From Lyngbya sp. PCC 8106 (GTDB lineage: Bacteria > Cyanobacteriota > Cyanobacteriia > Cyanobacteriales > Microcoleaceae), in the NCBI RefSeq assembly GCF_000169095.1, contig NZ_AAVU01000024.1:1-64000 (forward strand): 64,000 nucleotides of DNA. Direction: 5' to 3'. Both the position numbers and the translations under genes were made by a program. Positions 1-8,577 of this stretch are shown one piece after another; the stretch's first letter is position 1, and every line of letters begins with the position of its first letter. The notes under the pieces were generated by a model. That model was given only the letters and a program-made list of their open reading frames with translations. It had not been told where the DNA came from and did no database searches.

Positions 1-73
1 GCGAGACTCGAACTCGCAAGGCAAAGCCACACGCCCCTCAAACGTGCGCGTATACCAATTCCGCCACATCCGC
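1..73 (-). tRNA. tRNA-Leu (anticodon GAG), 3' end cut by window edge
   Basis: Reading the minus strand from 73 gives acceptor start GCGGATG, a D-arm, an anticodon stem CACGT/GCGTG around loop TTGAGGG (anticodon GAG, decoding CUC/CUU), and a T-arm GCGAG-TTCGAGT-CTCGC. Only the 3' acceptor half lies outside the window. The variable region is long, as in class II leucine tRNAs. It is divergent from accC. Confidence 0.95.
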
Positions 74-264
74 TTAGGCTCAATGAAATCTCAGTCAAAC
101 TGAAGTTTCACTGCTGAACTTTAACTATATCACAAAATCCAAAAAGATCAAGTCAGTTGTTTAAGTTAGCGATCGCCATGTAACAAGATTGTTGCAGTTT
201 AACTCTTTCCCTGTTGACCAAAACAGTTTATCCTAAACAGATTATTGACCGAGCAGCACAGAAG

Positions 265-1620
265 ATGCGGTTTTCAAAGATCCTAATTGCCAATCGGGGG
301 GAAATTGCCTTACGCATCCTCCGAACTTGTGAGGAACTGGGTATTGCCACAGTTGCCGTACATTCTACCATTGACCGCCATGCCCTTCATGTTCAGTTGG
401 CGGACGAAGCCGTTTGCATTGGTGAACCGAGCAGTGGTAAAAGCTATCTCAATATCCCCAATATTATCTCCGCCGCCCTGACTCGCAACGCAACAGCCAT
501 TCATCCCGGCTACGGCTTCCTCGCTGAAAATGCCCGTTTTGCGGAAATTTGCGCTGATCACGATATTGCCTTCATTGGCCCGACTCCCGAAGCAATCCGC
601 TCAATGGGGGACAAGTCCACAGCCAAAGAAACCATGCAAAAAGTTGGGGTTCCCACCGTTCCGGGGAGTGATGGCTTAGTCACCAACGAAAAAGAAGCCG
701 CGAAAATTGCCTTACAAATTGGCTATCCGGTCATCATTAAAGCAACCGCAGGCGGAGGGGGACGAGGAATGCGTTTAGTTCGAGAACCGTCTGAACTCTC
801 AAAACAGTTTTCCGCCGCCCAAGGAGAAGCTGAAGCCGCTTTCGGAAATCCCGGTGTTTATCTCGAAAAATTTATTGAACTTCCGCGTCACATTGAGTTT
901 CAGATTTTAGCGGATGGTCACGGAAATGTGATTCACTTAGGAGAACGAGACTGTTCTATTCAACGACGTCATCAAAAACTGCTTGAAGAATCTCCCAGTC
1001 CGGCTTTAAGTTCACAACTGCGGGAAAAAATGGGAGAAGCAGCAGTCAAAGCAGCTCAGTCTATTAACTATACCGGAGCGGGAACCGTTGAATTTCTCCT
1101 CGATAAGACGGGAAATTTTTATTTTATGGAGATGAACACCCGCATCCAAGTTGAACATCCCGTAACAGAGATGGTAACAGGCTTAGATTTAATTGCCGAG
1201 CAAATTCGGGTGGCTCAAGGGGAAAAACTGCGGTTAACTCAACAACAGGTTCAACTACGAGGTCATGCGATTGAATGTCGGATTAATGCAGAAGATCCAG
1301 ATCACAACTTCCGGCCCTGTCCCGGACGAATTAGTGCCTATCTTCCCCCTGGAGGCAATGGGGTGCGAATTGATTCTCATGTCTACACTGATTATGAAAT
1401 CCCGCCTTATTACGATTCTTTGATTGGGAAACTGATTGTTTGGGGGCCTGATCGTGACAGCGCAATTGCTCGGATGAAACGGGCTTTACGGGAATTTGCG
1501 ATTACTGGAATTCCCACGACGATTGGTTTTCATCAAAAAATCTTGGAAACTTCAGAATTTCTGCAAGGTGAAGTCTACACTAATTTTGTCGAACAGTGGA
1601 TGAGTCGTCAATCCAAATAA
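265..1620 (+). CDS. accC: Biotin carboxylase subunit of acetyl-CoA carboxylase
   Basis: ATP-dependent carboxylation of the biotin carried by AccB, the first half-reaction of acetyl-CoA carboxylase in fatty acid synthesis (cytosol). The 451-residue protein opens with RFSKILIANRGEIALRI, has the ATP-grasp glycine loop GGGGRGM near residue 163, and MEMNTRIQVEHP near residue 288, which matches the catalytic Arg/Glu region of the family. I chose ATG at 265 because the family starts at this MRFSKIL sequence; an in-frame TTG at 214 would add 17 unconserved residues. Length is normal (about 450). It stands alone, divergent from tRNA-Leu and convergent with the YggT gene. Confidence 0.96.
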   Translation: MRFSKILIANRGEIALRILRTCEELGIATVAVHSTIDRHALHVQLADEAVCIGEPSSGKSYLNIPNIISAALTRNATAIHPGYGFLAENARFAEICADHDIAFIGPTPEAIRSMGDKSTAKETMQKVGVPTVPGSDGLVTNEKEAAKIALQIGYPVIIKATAGGGGRGMRLVREPSELSKQFSAAQGEAEAAFGNPGVYLEKFIELPRHIEFQILADGHGNVIHLGERDCSIQRRHQKLLEESPSPALSSQLREKMGEAAVKAAQSINYTGAGTVEFLLDKTGNFYFMEMNTRIQVEHPVTEMVTGLDLIAEQIRVAQGEKLRLTQQQVQLRGHAIECRINAEDPDHNFRPCPGRISAYLPPGGNGVRIDSHVYTDYEIPPYYDSLIGKLIVWGPDRDSAIARMKRALREFAITGIPTTIGFHQKILETSEFLQGEVYTNFVEQWMSRQSK

Positions 1621-1641
1621 TATTGTTTGTTTTCTCTCCTA

Positions 1642-1926
1642 CTACATCATCATTCGTAGTAAGCCTTGTTGACCGAGTAGAATTTCGCGTAAAAAACTGA
1701 AAACTCCAACCCAGAGAATCGGGGTAATATCGACTCCGCCTAGAGGAGGAATAATTTTGCGGGTAACGGCGAGAAACGGCTCTGTAGGCCAGACAATCAG
1801 ATTAAACGGGAAGCGACTCTGATCAACTTGTGGATACCAAGTCAGGACAATGCGGAAAATGAAGAAAAAGGTCATTACCCCCAGGACAATGCTCAAAATC
1901 CAACTAACTGCGGTAAGGGTGGTCAT
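1642..1926 (-). CDS. YggT/YlmG family membrane protein
   Basis: A 94-residue protein with two hydrophobic segments (about residues 5-27 and 70-85) on either side of a short polar stretch WYPQVDQSRFP and the phrase PTEPFL, typical of the YggT/YlmG (CCB3-like) family. Homologues in cyanobacteria and plastids are linked to thylakoid or cytochrome b6 maturation and nucleoid distribution; that role is inferred from the family. A GAGAAG ribosome site lies just before the ATG. It converges on accC with only 21 bases between the stops and diverges from psbX. Confidence 0.85.
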   Translation of the reverse strand: MTTLTAVSWILSIVLGVMTFFFIFRIVLTWYPQVDQSRFPFNLIVWPTEPFLAVTRKIIPPLGGVDITPILWVGVFSFLREILLGQQGLLRMMM

Positions 1927-2090
1927 GTTCTTCTCGAAACTTTAAGTTTTGTAACTACAAGGATTCATCAATATTTTAGCGGGTTAGGGGATAGTCAAGC
2001 ACAAAATCAAACTCAATGACTCAAGAGTGTAACCTATTGTTAAAATGATAAACTTAAAGCAATCTTCGTAAATTTAAGGATCAGCTTACT

Positions 2091-2210
2091 ATGACACCTT
2101 CTTTAGCAAACTTCCTTTACAGCTTACTGGCAGGCACTTTAATTGTTGTAATTCCAGCCTGTATTGGTCTATTTGTCCTCAGTCAGAAAGATAAAGTCAT
2201 CCGTTCTTAA
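2091..2210 (+). CDS. psbX: Photosystem II reaction centre protein PsbX
   Basis: A 39-residue single-span thylakoid protein: MTPSLANFLYSLL, a hydrophobic helix (about residues 11-30), then basic tail SQKDKVIRS. The MTPSLANFL start and the SQKDK tail are the family signature. PsbX sits at the edge of photosystem II near cytochrome b559 and affects quinone exchange. A purine-rich AAGGATC stretch lies about ten bases before the ATG. Very short, so easily missed by ORF callers. It is probably monocistronic, followed by 228 bases without a gene before ycf66. Confidence 0.95.
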   Translation: MTPSLANFLYSLLAGTLIVVIPACIGLFVLSQKDKVIRS

Positions 2211-2438
2211 TGGCATCGGAGTTTTAACTGGGGCAAGGGGTTGGGGTTGATCAAGACAGACATCTGTAAAAAGTTCAACTCAATTCGCGGGCCCCAACTC
2301 GGACTTCAGAAAATATTTCTGTAGATATATAAAACCTTAAGCACACACTCTGCGAACGCAGCAAACTTGTAGACTCTGGCTCAAGTAGAGAAGATACAGA
2401 GAACTCGCTAAGATAGGACTGGCATAGGAGAATTACAA

Positions 2439-3302
2439 ATGGTTAATTTAGGATTGAACTGGAGCAGCCTGCTAGGTATTATCCTGGCAGTATCCGGTGC
2501 AGCACTGTATTTCCTCCGGTCATGGCGTCCCAAGCTAGCCCGTGATCACGATATATTCTTTGCGGCAATTGGCTTACTCTGTGGCGGGATTTTACTGTTT
2601 CAAGGATGGCGACTTGATCCCATCTTGGCATTTGGTCAATTTCTGTTAACAGGAAGTGCTATCTTTTTCGCCGTAGAAAGTATTCGCCTGCGAGGTTTAG
2701 CAACAGCAAACGCAAAAGAACGCTCGTCACCCATTGTAGACGATGATCGCTATGTGAGTGATGTTTATCGAGTCGATGCAGAACTCGACGAACTCGAACC
2801 CAATGACGAATATCAACCGATGGCACGTCAAATTAGAGGAAGTCGGGATACTCGTTTAAGTCGATCACAAGCCTATGAAGATGAAGGGCCTCGTCGTCGT
2901 CCGAGCAGCAATCGCAGAAGTCCGAGCAATCGACCTCCAAGCCTTGAAAAACCTGAACCTCCGGCTCGTCGTCGGAGTCCCCGTCCAGATAGTCGAAACC
3001 GTTCTTCTTATTCTGATGAATGGGAAGCTTCAATTGATTCGACACCCGAAAGAACTTCTCGCAGTCGTAGCAGCAGTCGTCCACCCTCTGGAACCGAGAG
3101 TTCCTTAAATGATCGCGATGACAATCGTTGGGATGATGTCAACCCGACGAAATCCTCATCTAGATCCCGAAGAACTCGTCCTCCAGAAAACACCCGCTCA
3201 AGAAGCCGCAGTAGCGATCGCCTAGATCCAGACCCCAGTAGTTCGACAGATTATGTAGACTATCGACCTGTTGACTACTCTGACGACGATTTTGAGAGTT
3301 AA
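2439..3302 (+). CDS. ycf66: Ycf66 family protein
   Basis: A 287-residue protein of a family found in cyanobacteria and some plastids, function unknown. The first 90 residues hold three hydrophobic helices (about 5-25, 37-57 and 62-80). The rest is a long, polar, probably disordered tail rich in Arg, Ser, Pro and acidic residues (for example PSSNRRSPSNRPPS), ending YRPVDYSDDDFES. The conserved part is the membrane domain; the tail varies widely between species. A TAGGAG site sits seven bases before the ATG. Confidence 0.85.
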   Translation: MVNLGLNWSSLLGIILAVSGAALYFLRSWRPKLARDHDIFFAAIGLLCGGILLFQGWRLDPILAFGQFLLTGSAIFFAVESIRLRGLATANAKERSSPIVDDDRYVSDVYRVDAELDELEPNDEYQPMARQIRGSRDTRLSRSQAYEDEGPRRRPSSNRRSPSNRPPSLEKPEPPARRRSPRPDSRNRSSYSDEWEASIDSTPERTSRSRSSSRPPSGTESSLNDRDDNRWDDVNPTKSSSRSRRTRPPENTRSRSRSSDRLDPDPSSSTDYVDYRPVDYSDDDFES

Positions 3303-3448
3303 AACTCCCTTGATCATCAAGGAATGGCAGAAAGAAAACGGTTGCGATGTGTTGTTGAAGATCAAGTTTAGAGGAGGGGAAGTGCTAATCTTGCTGCTGT
3401 TTCTCTCCTCTTGCTCATAGAGATTGAAGGTTTGCGGAGATCTTGTCA

Positions 3449-3991
3449 ATGAAACGGCGAATAAGAGCGATCGTGATGATCGCCATCTGTCTGATCTTGA
3501 GATTCACCCTAGTTGTTCCTGAAGTCGGGGCGATCGCTCTCAATAGTTCAGCCAGTGATGAGCAACCGACTTTGAGTGGGAATGGTCAGTTTTTAGCCTA
3601 TGTCTCCAACCGCAATGGTCAACGTCAGATCGTTTTGTATGATTTACAACGACAAACATTGATCGATTTACCGGGTTTAAATAACGGTTCGGCGATCGCC
3701 GAAAATCCGAGTCTGAGCAGCACGGCGCGTTATCTGGTTTATCTGGCGAGTGATTCAGGACGCCCAGAAATTGAACTGTATGATCGCAAAACCAATCACG
3801 TGCAGATTGTTTCTCAAGGTTATCGGGGGTGGATACGTCATCCTCGCATTAGCCCAGATGGTCGTTATATTGTCTTTGAAAGTGGGCGTCGGGGTCAATG
3901 GGATTTAGAAGTGCTTGATCGAGGTTCTAAGGTAGAACTCGATACACTCGATCAAATTGAGGGTAAGGGTGCGAGTCAAGAATCAGAATAG
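3449..3991 (+). CDS. TolB-like beta-propeller protein, secreted
   Basis: A 180-residue protein with an N-terminal signal/anchor (KRRIRAIVMIAICLILRF) followed by four TolB/WD40-like PD40 blades with motifs such as GQFLAYVSNRNGQRQIVLYD and DGRYIVFESGRRGQWDLEV. It is much shorter than TolB and lacks the TolB N-terminal domain, so it is not TolB itself. ATG 3449 is preferred over TTG 3443 because GGAG at 3437-3440 is well spaced from it. It is a tandem paralogue of the next gene. Probable periplasmic or envelope role; substrate unknown. Confidence 0.75.
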   Translation: MKRRIRAIVMIAICLILRFTLVVPEVGAIALNSSASDEQPTLSGNGQFLAYVSNRNGQRQIVLYDLQRQTLIDLPGLNNGSAIAENPSLSSTARYLVYLASDSGRPEIELYDRKTNHVQIVSQGYRGWIRHPRISPDGRYIVFESGRRGQWDLEVLDRGSKVELDTLDQIEGKGASQESE

Positions 3992-4073
3992 TTTTCGGGG
4001 TCAGAATTTGCACCGGAACTGAGGGATTTTAACTCTTTTTTGTTTGACCTTAATTGACTGTGAGCTGAGGATC

Positions 4074-4604
4074 GTGAAACGTTGTTTACACTTTATTGGT
4101 ATTGTCTTGATCGCTGGATTGTTGTTAACAAGCTGTGTTGGCTCTCCTCGATTAATTAAATATCCAGTCGATACCCACGAAATGAGCCTCAATAGTCCTG
4201 CGGCTGAGTTTGATGCTCAAATCACAGATCGTTATATCGTGTTCGCCTCAGATCGACGAGGACGACAGGATATTTACTTATATGATAGACAAGAGCAGGC
4301 GTTAATTGATTTACCGGGATTAAATCGTTTAGATATGATCGCTTCGGCTCCGCTGATTTCTAGAGAGGGTCAATATATTGCTTTTCAAGGAACCCGAGGA
4401 AAACAGTCAGACATCTATCTCTACAACCGGGAAACTCGTCAACTGAGAAATTTAACCCAAAACCTTCAGGCTGAAGTCCGAAATCCCACAATGAGTGGAG
4501 AAGGGGGAATGATTGCCTTTGAATCGAGTGTGAACGGTCAGTGGGATATCCTTGTTTATAATCGGTACGGACAACCCTTAAATTTACCTTTAATTCCTCA
4601 GTAA
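4074..4604 (+). CDS. TolB-like beta-propeller lipoprotein
   Basis: A 176-residue paralogue of the preceding gene. It begins with a lipoprotein signal ending in lipobox LLTSC, so it should be lipid-anchored, and continues with four PD40-like blades (DRRGRQDIYLYDRQ, QSDIYLYNRETRQLRNL, NGQWDILVYNRYG). Both paralogues share LIDLPGLN at the same place. GTG at 4074 is chosen as start because it places the signal peptide at the N-terminus; an upstream TTG at 4044 would add ten polar residues before it. It lies 82 bases after its paralogue on the same strand, so co-transcription is likely. Function unknown. Confidence 0.72.
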   Translation: MKRCLHFIGIVLIAGLLLTSCVGSPRLIKYPVDTHEMSLNSPAAEFDAQITDRYIVFASDRRGRQDIYLYDRQEQALIDLPGLNRLDMIASAPLISREGQYIAFQGTRGKQSDIYLYNRETRQLRNLTQNLQAEVRNPTMSGEGGMIAFESSVNGQWDILVYNRYGQPLNLPLIPQ

Positions 4605-4894
4605 ACACCAACACTGTTAAGCGTAGTGGATTGGGAATCTACAAATAAGACAAATCCGAAACTTCTAGACAACATTTCCTGATAGATAAGCCAATCTGAG
4701 TGGATTTATAATTAATCATTTAAGCTGCTGAGATTCATGCACTCAATGACGCAAAAGCTAACATTGAAGCAGGGAATCTAATTCACAAACGGATAGAGCT
4801 TCTGATTTTGTCCACAGGAAAGCGGTAGACCCGCCCCGTTTTCCAACCCACCTCCGGGCGTTAATATCGGGGGTGAATTCAGCGGGAACGATCA

Positions 4895-6394
4895 ATGAAT
4901 CTGAAATTTCTGAGTTTAGCGACATCTGGACTCTTAGCGATAGGAACAACAGTGAGTATCAATGGGGTTCAAGCCAGTTCCTCTAAAACCCTTCTACTCG
5001 ATTTAGCCCCAACTTCCGAGCAACCGGATTTCAACTCGAATCGTCTTCTCAATCAGTCTAATCAACTCTTAGCTCAAGACGAGGGTGAAGAAACAAATAT
5101 TCGGGTTTATGAAAAAGCAAGTCCGGCTGTCGTTTCCATCGATACGGAAAAAGCCAATGGCAGTGGTACGATTATCTCGCCTGATGGTATGGTTCTCACC
5201 AATGCTCATGTGGTTTCTCAGGGTGGAGAAGTCAAAGTAACGTTAGCCGATGGTCGAGAAATGAAAGCCGATGTCATCGCCTACGGAGAAGATGGGCTAG
5301 ATTTAGCGGTTTTGAAAATTCAAAATGCTCGTAATTTACCGACAATTCCCATTGCTAAACCGGGTTCGGTAAAAGTGGGTCAACGTGCTTTTGCGATTGG
5401 GAATCCTTTTGGTCAATTTCAAGGGACGTTTACAATTGGAATTGTCAGTCGGATTGATGGAGAACGAAATCTGATTCAAACCGATGCGGCTATTAACCCC
5501 GGAAATTCTGGTGGCCCACTACTGAATAGTCAAGGTGAATTGATTGGGGTGAATACGGCAATTTTTACACGGGGTCGTAGTGGCGGTAATATTGGGATTG
5601 GTTTTGCCATTTCCGTCGATAAAGTTCCGCCCTTTTTGCAAGCGGTCAAAGAAGGACGAGCGCCACGGGTTGCCCAATCCCAAAGGCCATTTGCGTTTTC
5701 GAGTGAACCTTCGGAAAAACTGATCCTTGATGGCCCAGAAGTTCGAGGTCGCTTAGATGAAAGTGATAGTATTTTGCCGATTGATAATAGCTTTTATGAT
5801 ATGTATTCTTTTGAGGGAAAAGCAGGTCAGCAGATTGCGATAGAAATGAGAAGTCAGGATTTAGATCCCTACTTAATTTTGCTCAATTCTGATGGGAGTG
5901 AACTGGCTCAAGACGACGATAGTGGTGGCCAGAAAGATGCCAAAATTATGGTTACACTGCCGGAAGATGGTGAATATACTTTTTTGGCGAATTCCTATGA
6001 GGCGGGAGAGTCTGGCGACTATCGATTAAAACTCCGAATTGAGACTGAGACAGTCAATCCGAGTGAGCGTAGCAGTCGTTTGATTCTAGAGGAACAAGGA
6101 ACCTTAGATCGCACAGATGCGGCACTTCCCTCTGATGGGAGTCGGTATGAAGAGTATAGCTTTGATGGAGTCGGAGGTCAGGCTGTTACAATTCGACTCG
6201 AAAGTTCAGATTTCGATCCCTATGTCGCTCTGTTTGGTCCGAATGGTCAGCTTGTGGGAGAAAATGACGATGCAAATTCGTCAGAGAAAAATGCCGTATT
6301 AACTGTAACTTTACCGATGACAGGCCGCTATCGAGTGGTCGTCAACGCCTATGATAGTACAGGTCAAGGTCAGTACCTATTAACCGTTCGCTAA
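4895..6394 (+). CDS. HtrA-like trypsin family serine protease with two PPC domains
   Basis: A secreted protease of 499 residues. A signal peptide (about 1-28) precedes a trypsin-like domain (about 65-255) with catalytic triad His105 (TNAHVV), Asp136 (GLDLAVL) and Ser205 (NPGNSGGPLL). Instead of the PDZ domain usual in Deg/HtrA proteins, two bacterial pre-peptidase C-terminal (PPC) domains follow, about 275-385 and 395-499, each with a DPYLxLL/DPYVxLF strand and an acidic patch. PPC domains are typical of secreted proteases and may be cleaved off or bind surface polymers; that is inference. The next gene encodes a third copy of the same PPC domain. Confidence 0.88.
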   Translation: MNLKFLSLATSGLLAIGTTVSINGVQASSSKTLLLDLAPTSEQPDFNSNRLLNQSNQLLAQDEGEETNIRVYEKASPAVVSIDTEKANGSGTIISPDGMVLTNAHVVSQGGEVKVTLADGREMKADVIAYGEDGLDLAVLKIQNARNLPTIPIAKPGSVKVGQRAFAIGNPFGQFQGTFTIGIVSRIDGERNLIQTDAAINPGNSGGPLLNSQGELIGVNTAIFTRGRSGGNIGIGFAISVDKVPPFLQAVKEGRAPRVAQSQRPFAFSSEPSEKLILDGPEVRGRLDESDSILPIDNSFYDMYSFEGKAGQQIAIEMRSQDLDPYLILLNSDGSELAQDDDSGGQKDAKIMVTLPEDGEYTFLANSYEAGESGDYRLKLRIETETVNPSERSSRLILEEQGTLDRTDAALPSDGSRYEEYSFDGVGGQAVTIRLESSDFDPYVALFGPNGQLVGENDDANSSEKNAVLTVTLPMTGRYRVVVNAYDSTGQGQYLLTVR

Positions 6395-6478
6395 ACATCT
6401 ACGAGTCGAAATCAAGATGGCACTCCTGTCGGAGTGAATATCTAAACTTGTCAATTTTCCATCCTATTGAGGTTATTT

Positions 6479-7177
6479 ATGCATCAAATTCAATTTTGGG
6501 TCGTGATTGCCAGTCTACTGACCGTTTTTCCCGCTCATGCTCTTAGTCCTTCTTTAACGGTTCAGTCTCGTTTGGGAGAAACATCAAGCGATCCTAATTT
6601 GAGTCAAATCAAAGAGATTCAGTTGGGTGATCTCCTTGCTCAGGAAACACCCGCACCGTCCGCTTCTCCTGAACCGGAAGCCTCTCCTGAACCTGAAAGT
6701 AATCCCCCGACGACAGAAACTCCGAGTCCGGCTGAGTCTCCTACACCTGAAGCAACTCCAACTCCAACTCCAACTCCAACTCCAACTCCAACTCCAACTC
6801 CAACTCCAACTCCCGACGAACAGCCAGAGTCTCCTGATACAGAAGGTTCACAGACCTCTGATTTCATTTTAAATGAGCAGGGCGAACTCGGTGAAGGTGA
6901 CTCTGTGCTGGCGTCTGATGGAAGTTTGTATGATGAATACACTTTTGAGGGAGTAGAAGGACAGGAAGTTACAATTACGCTTGATAGTGGTGACTTTGAT
7001 ACTTATTTAGCGATTTTTACACCAGATAATGCGTTGCTCGAAGAACATGATGATATCAATCAAAGCAACTCGAATTCTCAAATTGTGGTCACTTTACCGA
7101 GTGAGGGAACTTATCGAGTGATTGTTAATTCCTACGATGATCAGGGAAAGGGCAAATACAACCTAAAAATTAAGTAA
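6479..7177 (+). CDS. Secreted PPC-domain protein with Thr-Pro linker
   Basis: A 232-residue protein: signal peptide (about 1-22, ending FPAHA), a low-complexity Pro/Glu/Thr/Ser region with ten consecutive Thr-Pro dipeptides, then one PPC domain (about 125-232). The PPC domain closely resembles the two in the upstream protease (LxSDGSLYDEYTFEGVEGQ). No catalytic domain is present. ATG 6479 is chosen because TTGAGG at 6467 fits as its ribosome site; TTG 6467 itself is less likely. It may be a substrate, partner or surface adaptor of the neighbouring protease. Confidence 0.75.
   Translation: MHQIQFWVVIASLLTVFPAHALSPSLTVQSRLGETSSDPNLSQIKEIQLGDLLAQETPAPSASPEPEASPEPESNPPTTETPSPAESPTPEATPTPTPTPTPTPTPTPTPTPDEQPESPDTEGSQTSDFILNEQGELGEGDSVLASDGSLYDEYTFEGVEGQEVTITLDSGDFDTYLAIFTPDNALLEEHDDINQSNSNSQIVVTLPSEGTYRVIVNSYDDQGKGKYNLKIK
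6754..6813 (+). repeat. In-frame hexanucleotide tandem repeat (AACTCC)x10
   Basis: Ten perfect copies of AACTCC encode the Thr-Pro linker of the PPC protein. Perfect identity over 60 bases suggests recent slippage expansion. Unit changes would keep the reading frame and only alter linker length. Confidence 0.97.
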
Positions 7178-7178
7178 A

Positions 7179-7232
7179 AATAGGGAATGAGGACTGTGAA
7201 ATTGAGTGATAATCAATTGCCTCATTCCTATT
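7179..7232. terminator. Long hairpin between convergent genes
   Basis: AATAGGGAATGAGG pairs with CCTCATTCCTATT (13 base pairs with one bulge), and an inner ATTGA/TCAAT pair lies in the loop. It sits exactly between the stops of the PPC protein (+) and hli (-), so it may end transcription from both sides. There is no strong T-run. Confidence 0.55.
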
Positions 7233-7246
7233 AATTTCCCTCAATT

Positions 7247-7438
7247 TTAACGTAAACCGAGCCAGGTGAATAAATCTTGACCGGTAAAAAACTCCAACCC
7301 CAAAAGGAGAATAAAACCCACCATCGCAAAGCGACCATTAATCTTCTCGGCGTAGCGAGTCCAACCAAACCCAGGTTCAGCCTCAGTTGAGTTGGGAGGG
7401 GAATTGGAGTCTGTAGACGGAGGCGTGGAAGAACTCAT
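7247..7438 (-). CDS. hli: High-light-inducible (Hlip/Scp) chlorophyll-binding protein
   Basis: A 63-residue protein with a disordered N-terminus and one helix carrying the chlorophyll a/b-binding signature RYAEKINGRFAMVGF. Hlips bind chlorophyll and carotenoid, quench excess energy and assist photosystem II assembly or repair in the thylakoid. Its ATG overlaps the sdhB stop in an ATGA arrangement, so translation is probably coupled to sdhB. Such coupling to a succinate dehydrogenase subunit is unusual for a stress protein. Confidence 0.92.
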   Translation of the reverse strand: MSSSTPPSTDSNSPPNSTEAEPGFGWTRYAEKINGRFAMVGFILLLGLEFFTGQDLFTWLGLR

Positions 7439-8448
7439 TTTTGTTGCTCCAAACGTTGAACAGATTCGATCAGCGATCGCACGGTTTTTGTGCCTTCTGA
7501 GGGTTCAAAGCTCAACGGAAACTTCCCTCGAGTGAGCATTTTAAACCCCAAAGGCCCCAAACCGAGCAATGCTTTGACATCACGGAAATAGTTCCCAATT
7601 ACTAAAATACCAAATTTGCGTTCATCGACCCATCCGCCTTGTTTGACCAAATCAACCAGCACTTTGCGGTGACGAATGGCTGTGCTATCCCCGGCATTTT
7701 TGCGTTCAAGGATTTCATGTTTAATTTTGGTGATCTGATCCATCGGGGCAACTTCCATCGGACAGGCGGTGTTACAGTTGAAGCAGCGAGTACAACCCCA
7801 AACTCCTTCTGTTCCTTGATTGTAGTGTTCTAAGCGATCTTCGGTGTGATCATCACGGTTATCGGCAATCATCCGTTGGGCTTTGGCTAGGGCGTGGGGG
7901 CCTGCAAATTCGGGGTTGACTTCTAAGGCATTACATTCCGAGTAACAAGCCCCACAGAGAATACAATTTCCCATTTGATTGAGTTTTGCGCGTTCTTCGG
8001 GGGTCTGCAAAAATTCACGTTCGGGGATGTCGCGACTCTGGGTGCTAACATAGGGTTCAACTTTTTCGAGATTGCCCCAAAACCGCTTCATATCGACCAC
8101 CAAATCTTTGATGACGGGCATATTTCCCATCGGTGCAATGGTAATTTCGGGAATGCCGTTGGATGCAGTCGGGGCGGAACTTGAGGCGGCGATTTGTTCT
8201 AAACGAGCCAATTCACTGGTAATATTTTCTTTACAGGCTAAAGCGGAACGGCCATTAATTCGCATTCCACAGCTTCCACAGATGGTATTGCGGCAATTTT
8301 TACGAAAGGCTAAGGTGCCGTCTAGTTCCCATTTAATGCGATTTAGACATTCAAGAATTGTATTTCCTGGCTCGACTTCTAGCTTGTAGGTTTGAATGCG
8401 AGGGCTGCTGTCTTGAGTTTGACGAATAATCTTAAACTGAACTTCCAT
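7435..8448 (-). CDS. sdhB: Succinate dehydrogenase/fumarate reductase iron-sulfur subunit
   Basis: A 337-residue electron-transfer subunit of respiratory complex II (thylakoid membrane in cyanobacteria). An N-terminal plant-type [2Fe-2S] domain holds CRNTICGSCGM with a further Cys at ALACKE. The C-terminal domain has the clusters CILCGACYSECN and CTRCFNCNTACPM for [4Fe-4S] and [3Fe-4S]. It is longer than the enterobacterial protein (about 240 residues), as is usual for the cyanobacterial/archaeal-type subunit. sdhA is not adjacent. The stop overlaps the hli start by four bases. Confidence 0.93.
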   Translation of the reverse strand: MEVQFKIIRQTQDSSPRIQTYKLEVEPGNTILECLNRIKWELDGTLAFRKNCRNTICGSCGMRINGRSALACKENITSELARLEQIAASSSAPTASNGIPEITIAPMGNMPVIKDLVVDMKRFWGNLEKVEPYVSTQSRDIPEREFLQTPEERAKLNQMGNCILCGACYSECNALEVNPEFAGPHALAKAQRMIADNRDDHTEDRLEHYNQGTEGVWGCTRCFNCNTACPMEVAPMDQITKIKHEILERKNAGDSTAIRHRKVLVDLVKQGGWVDERKFGILVIGNYFRDVKALLGLGPLGFKMLTRGKFPLSFEPSEGTKTVRSLIESVQRLEQQK

Positions 8449-8577
8449 ATTTTTTGAGTAAGGCTTTATTTCTTAGTATAAGGACTGTCTGAGTGATTGG
8501 CTAGAATTGGCTGAAACTTTTCATTAAAACTCCAGATTTACTGGAGAAGATGAGCAGGTAGATCAGGTTGAAGTCGA

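Noticed and set aside
6754..6813. Possible CRISPR array
   Set aside because: The units are six bases with no spacers; it is a coding tandem repeat. No CRISPR-like repeat/spacer pattern was found elsewhere in the window.
6640..6942. 100-codon minus-strand ORF rich in Gly-Val repeats
   Set aside because: It is the antisense of the AACTCC repeat in the PPC protein; its composition is forced by the opposite-strand repeat and it has no ribosome site.
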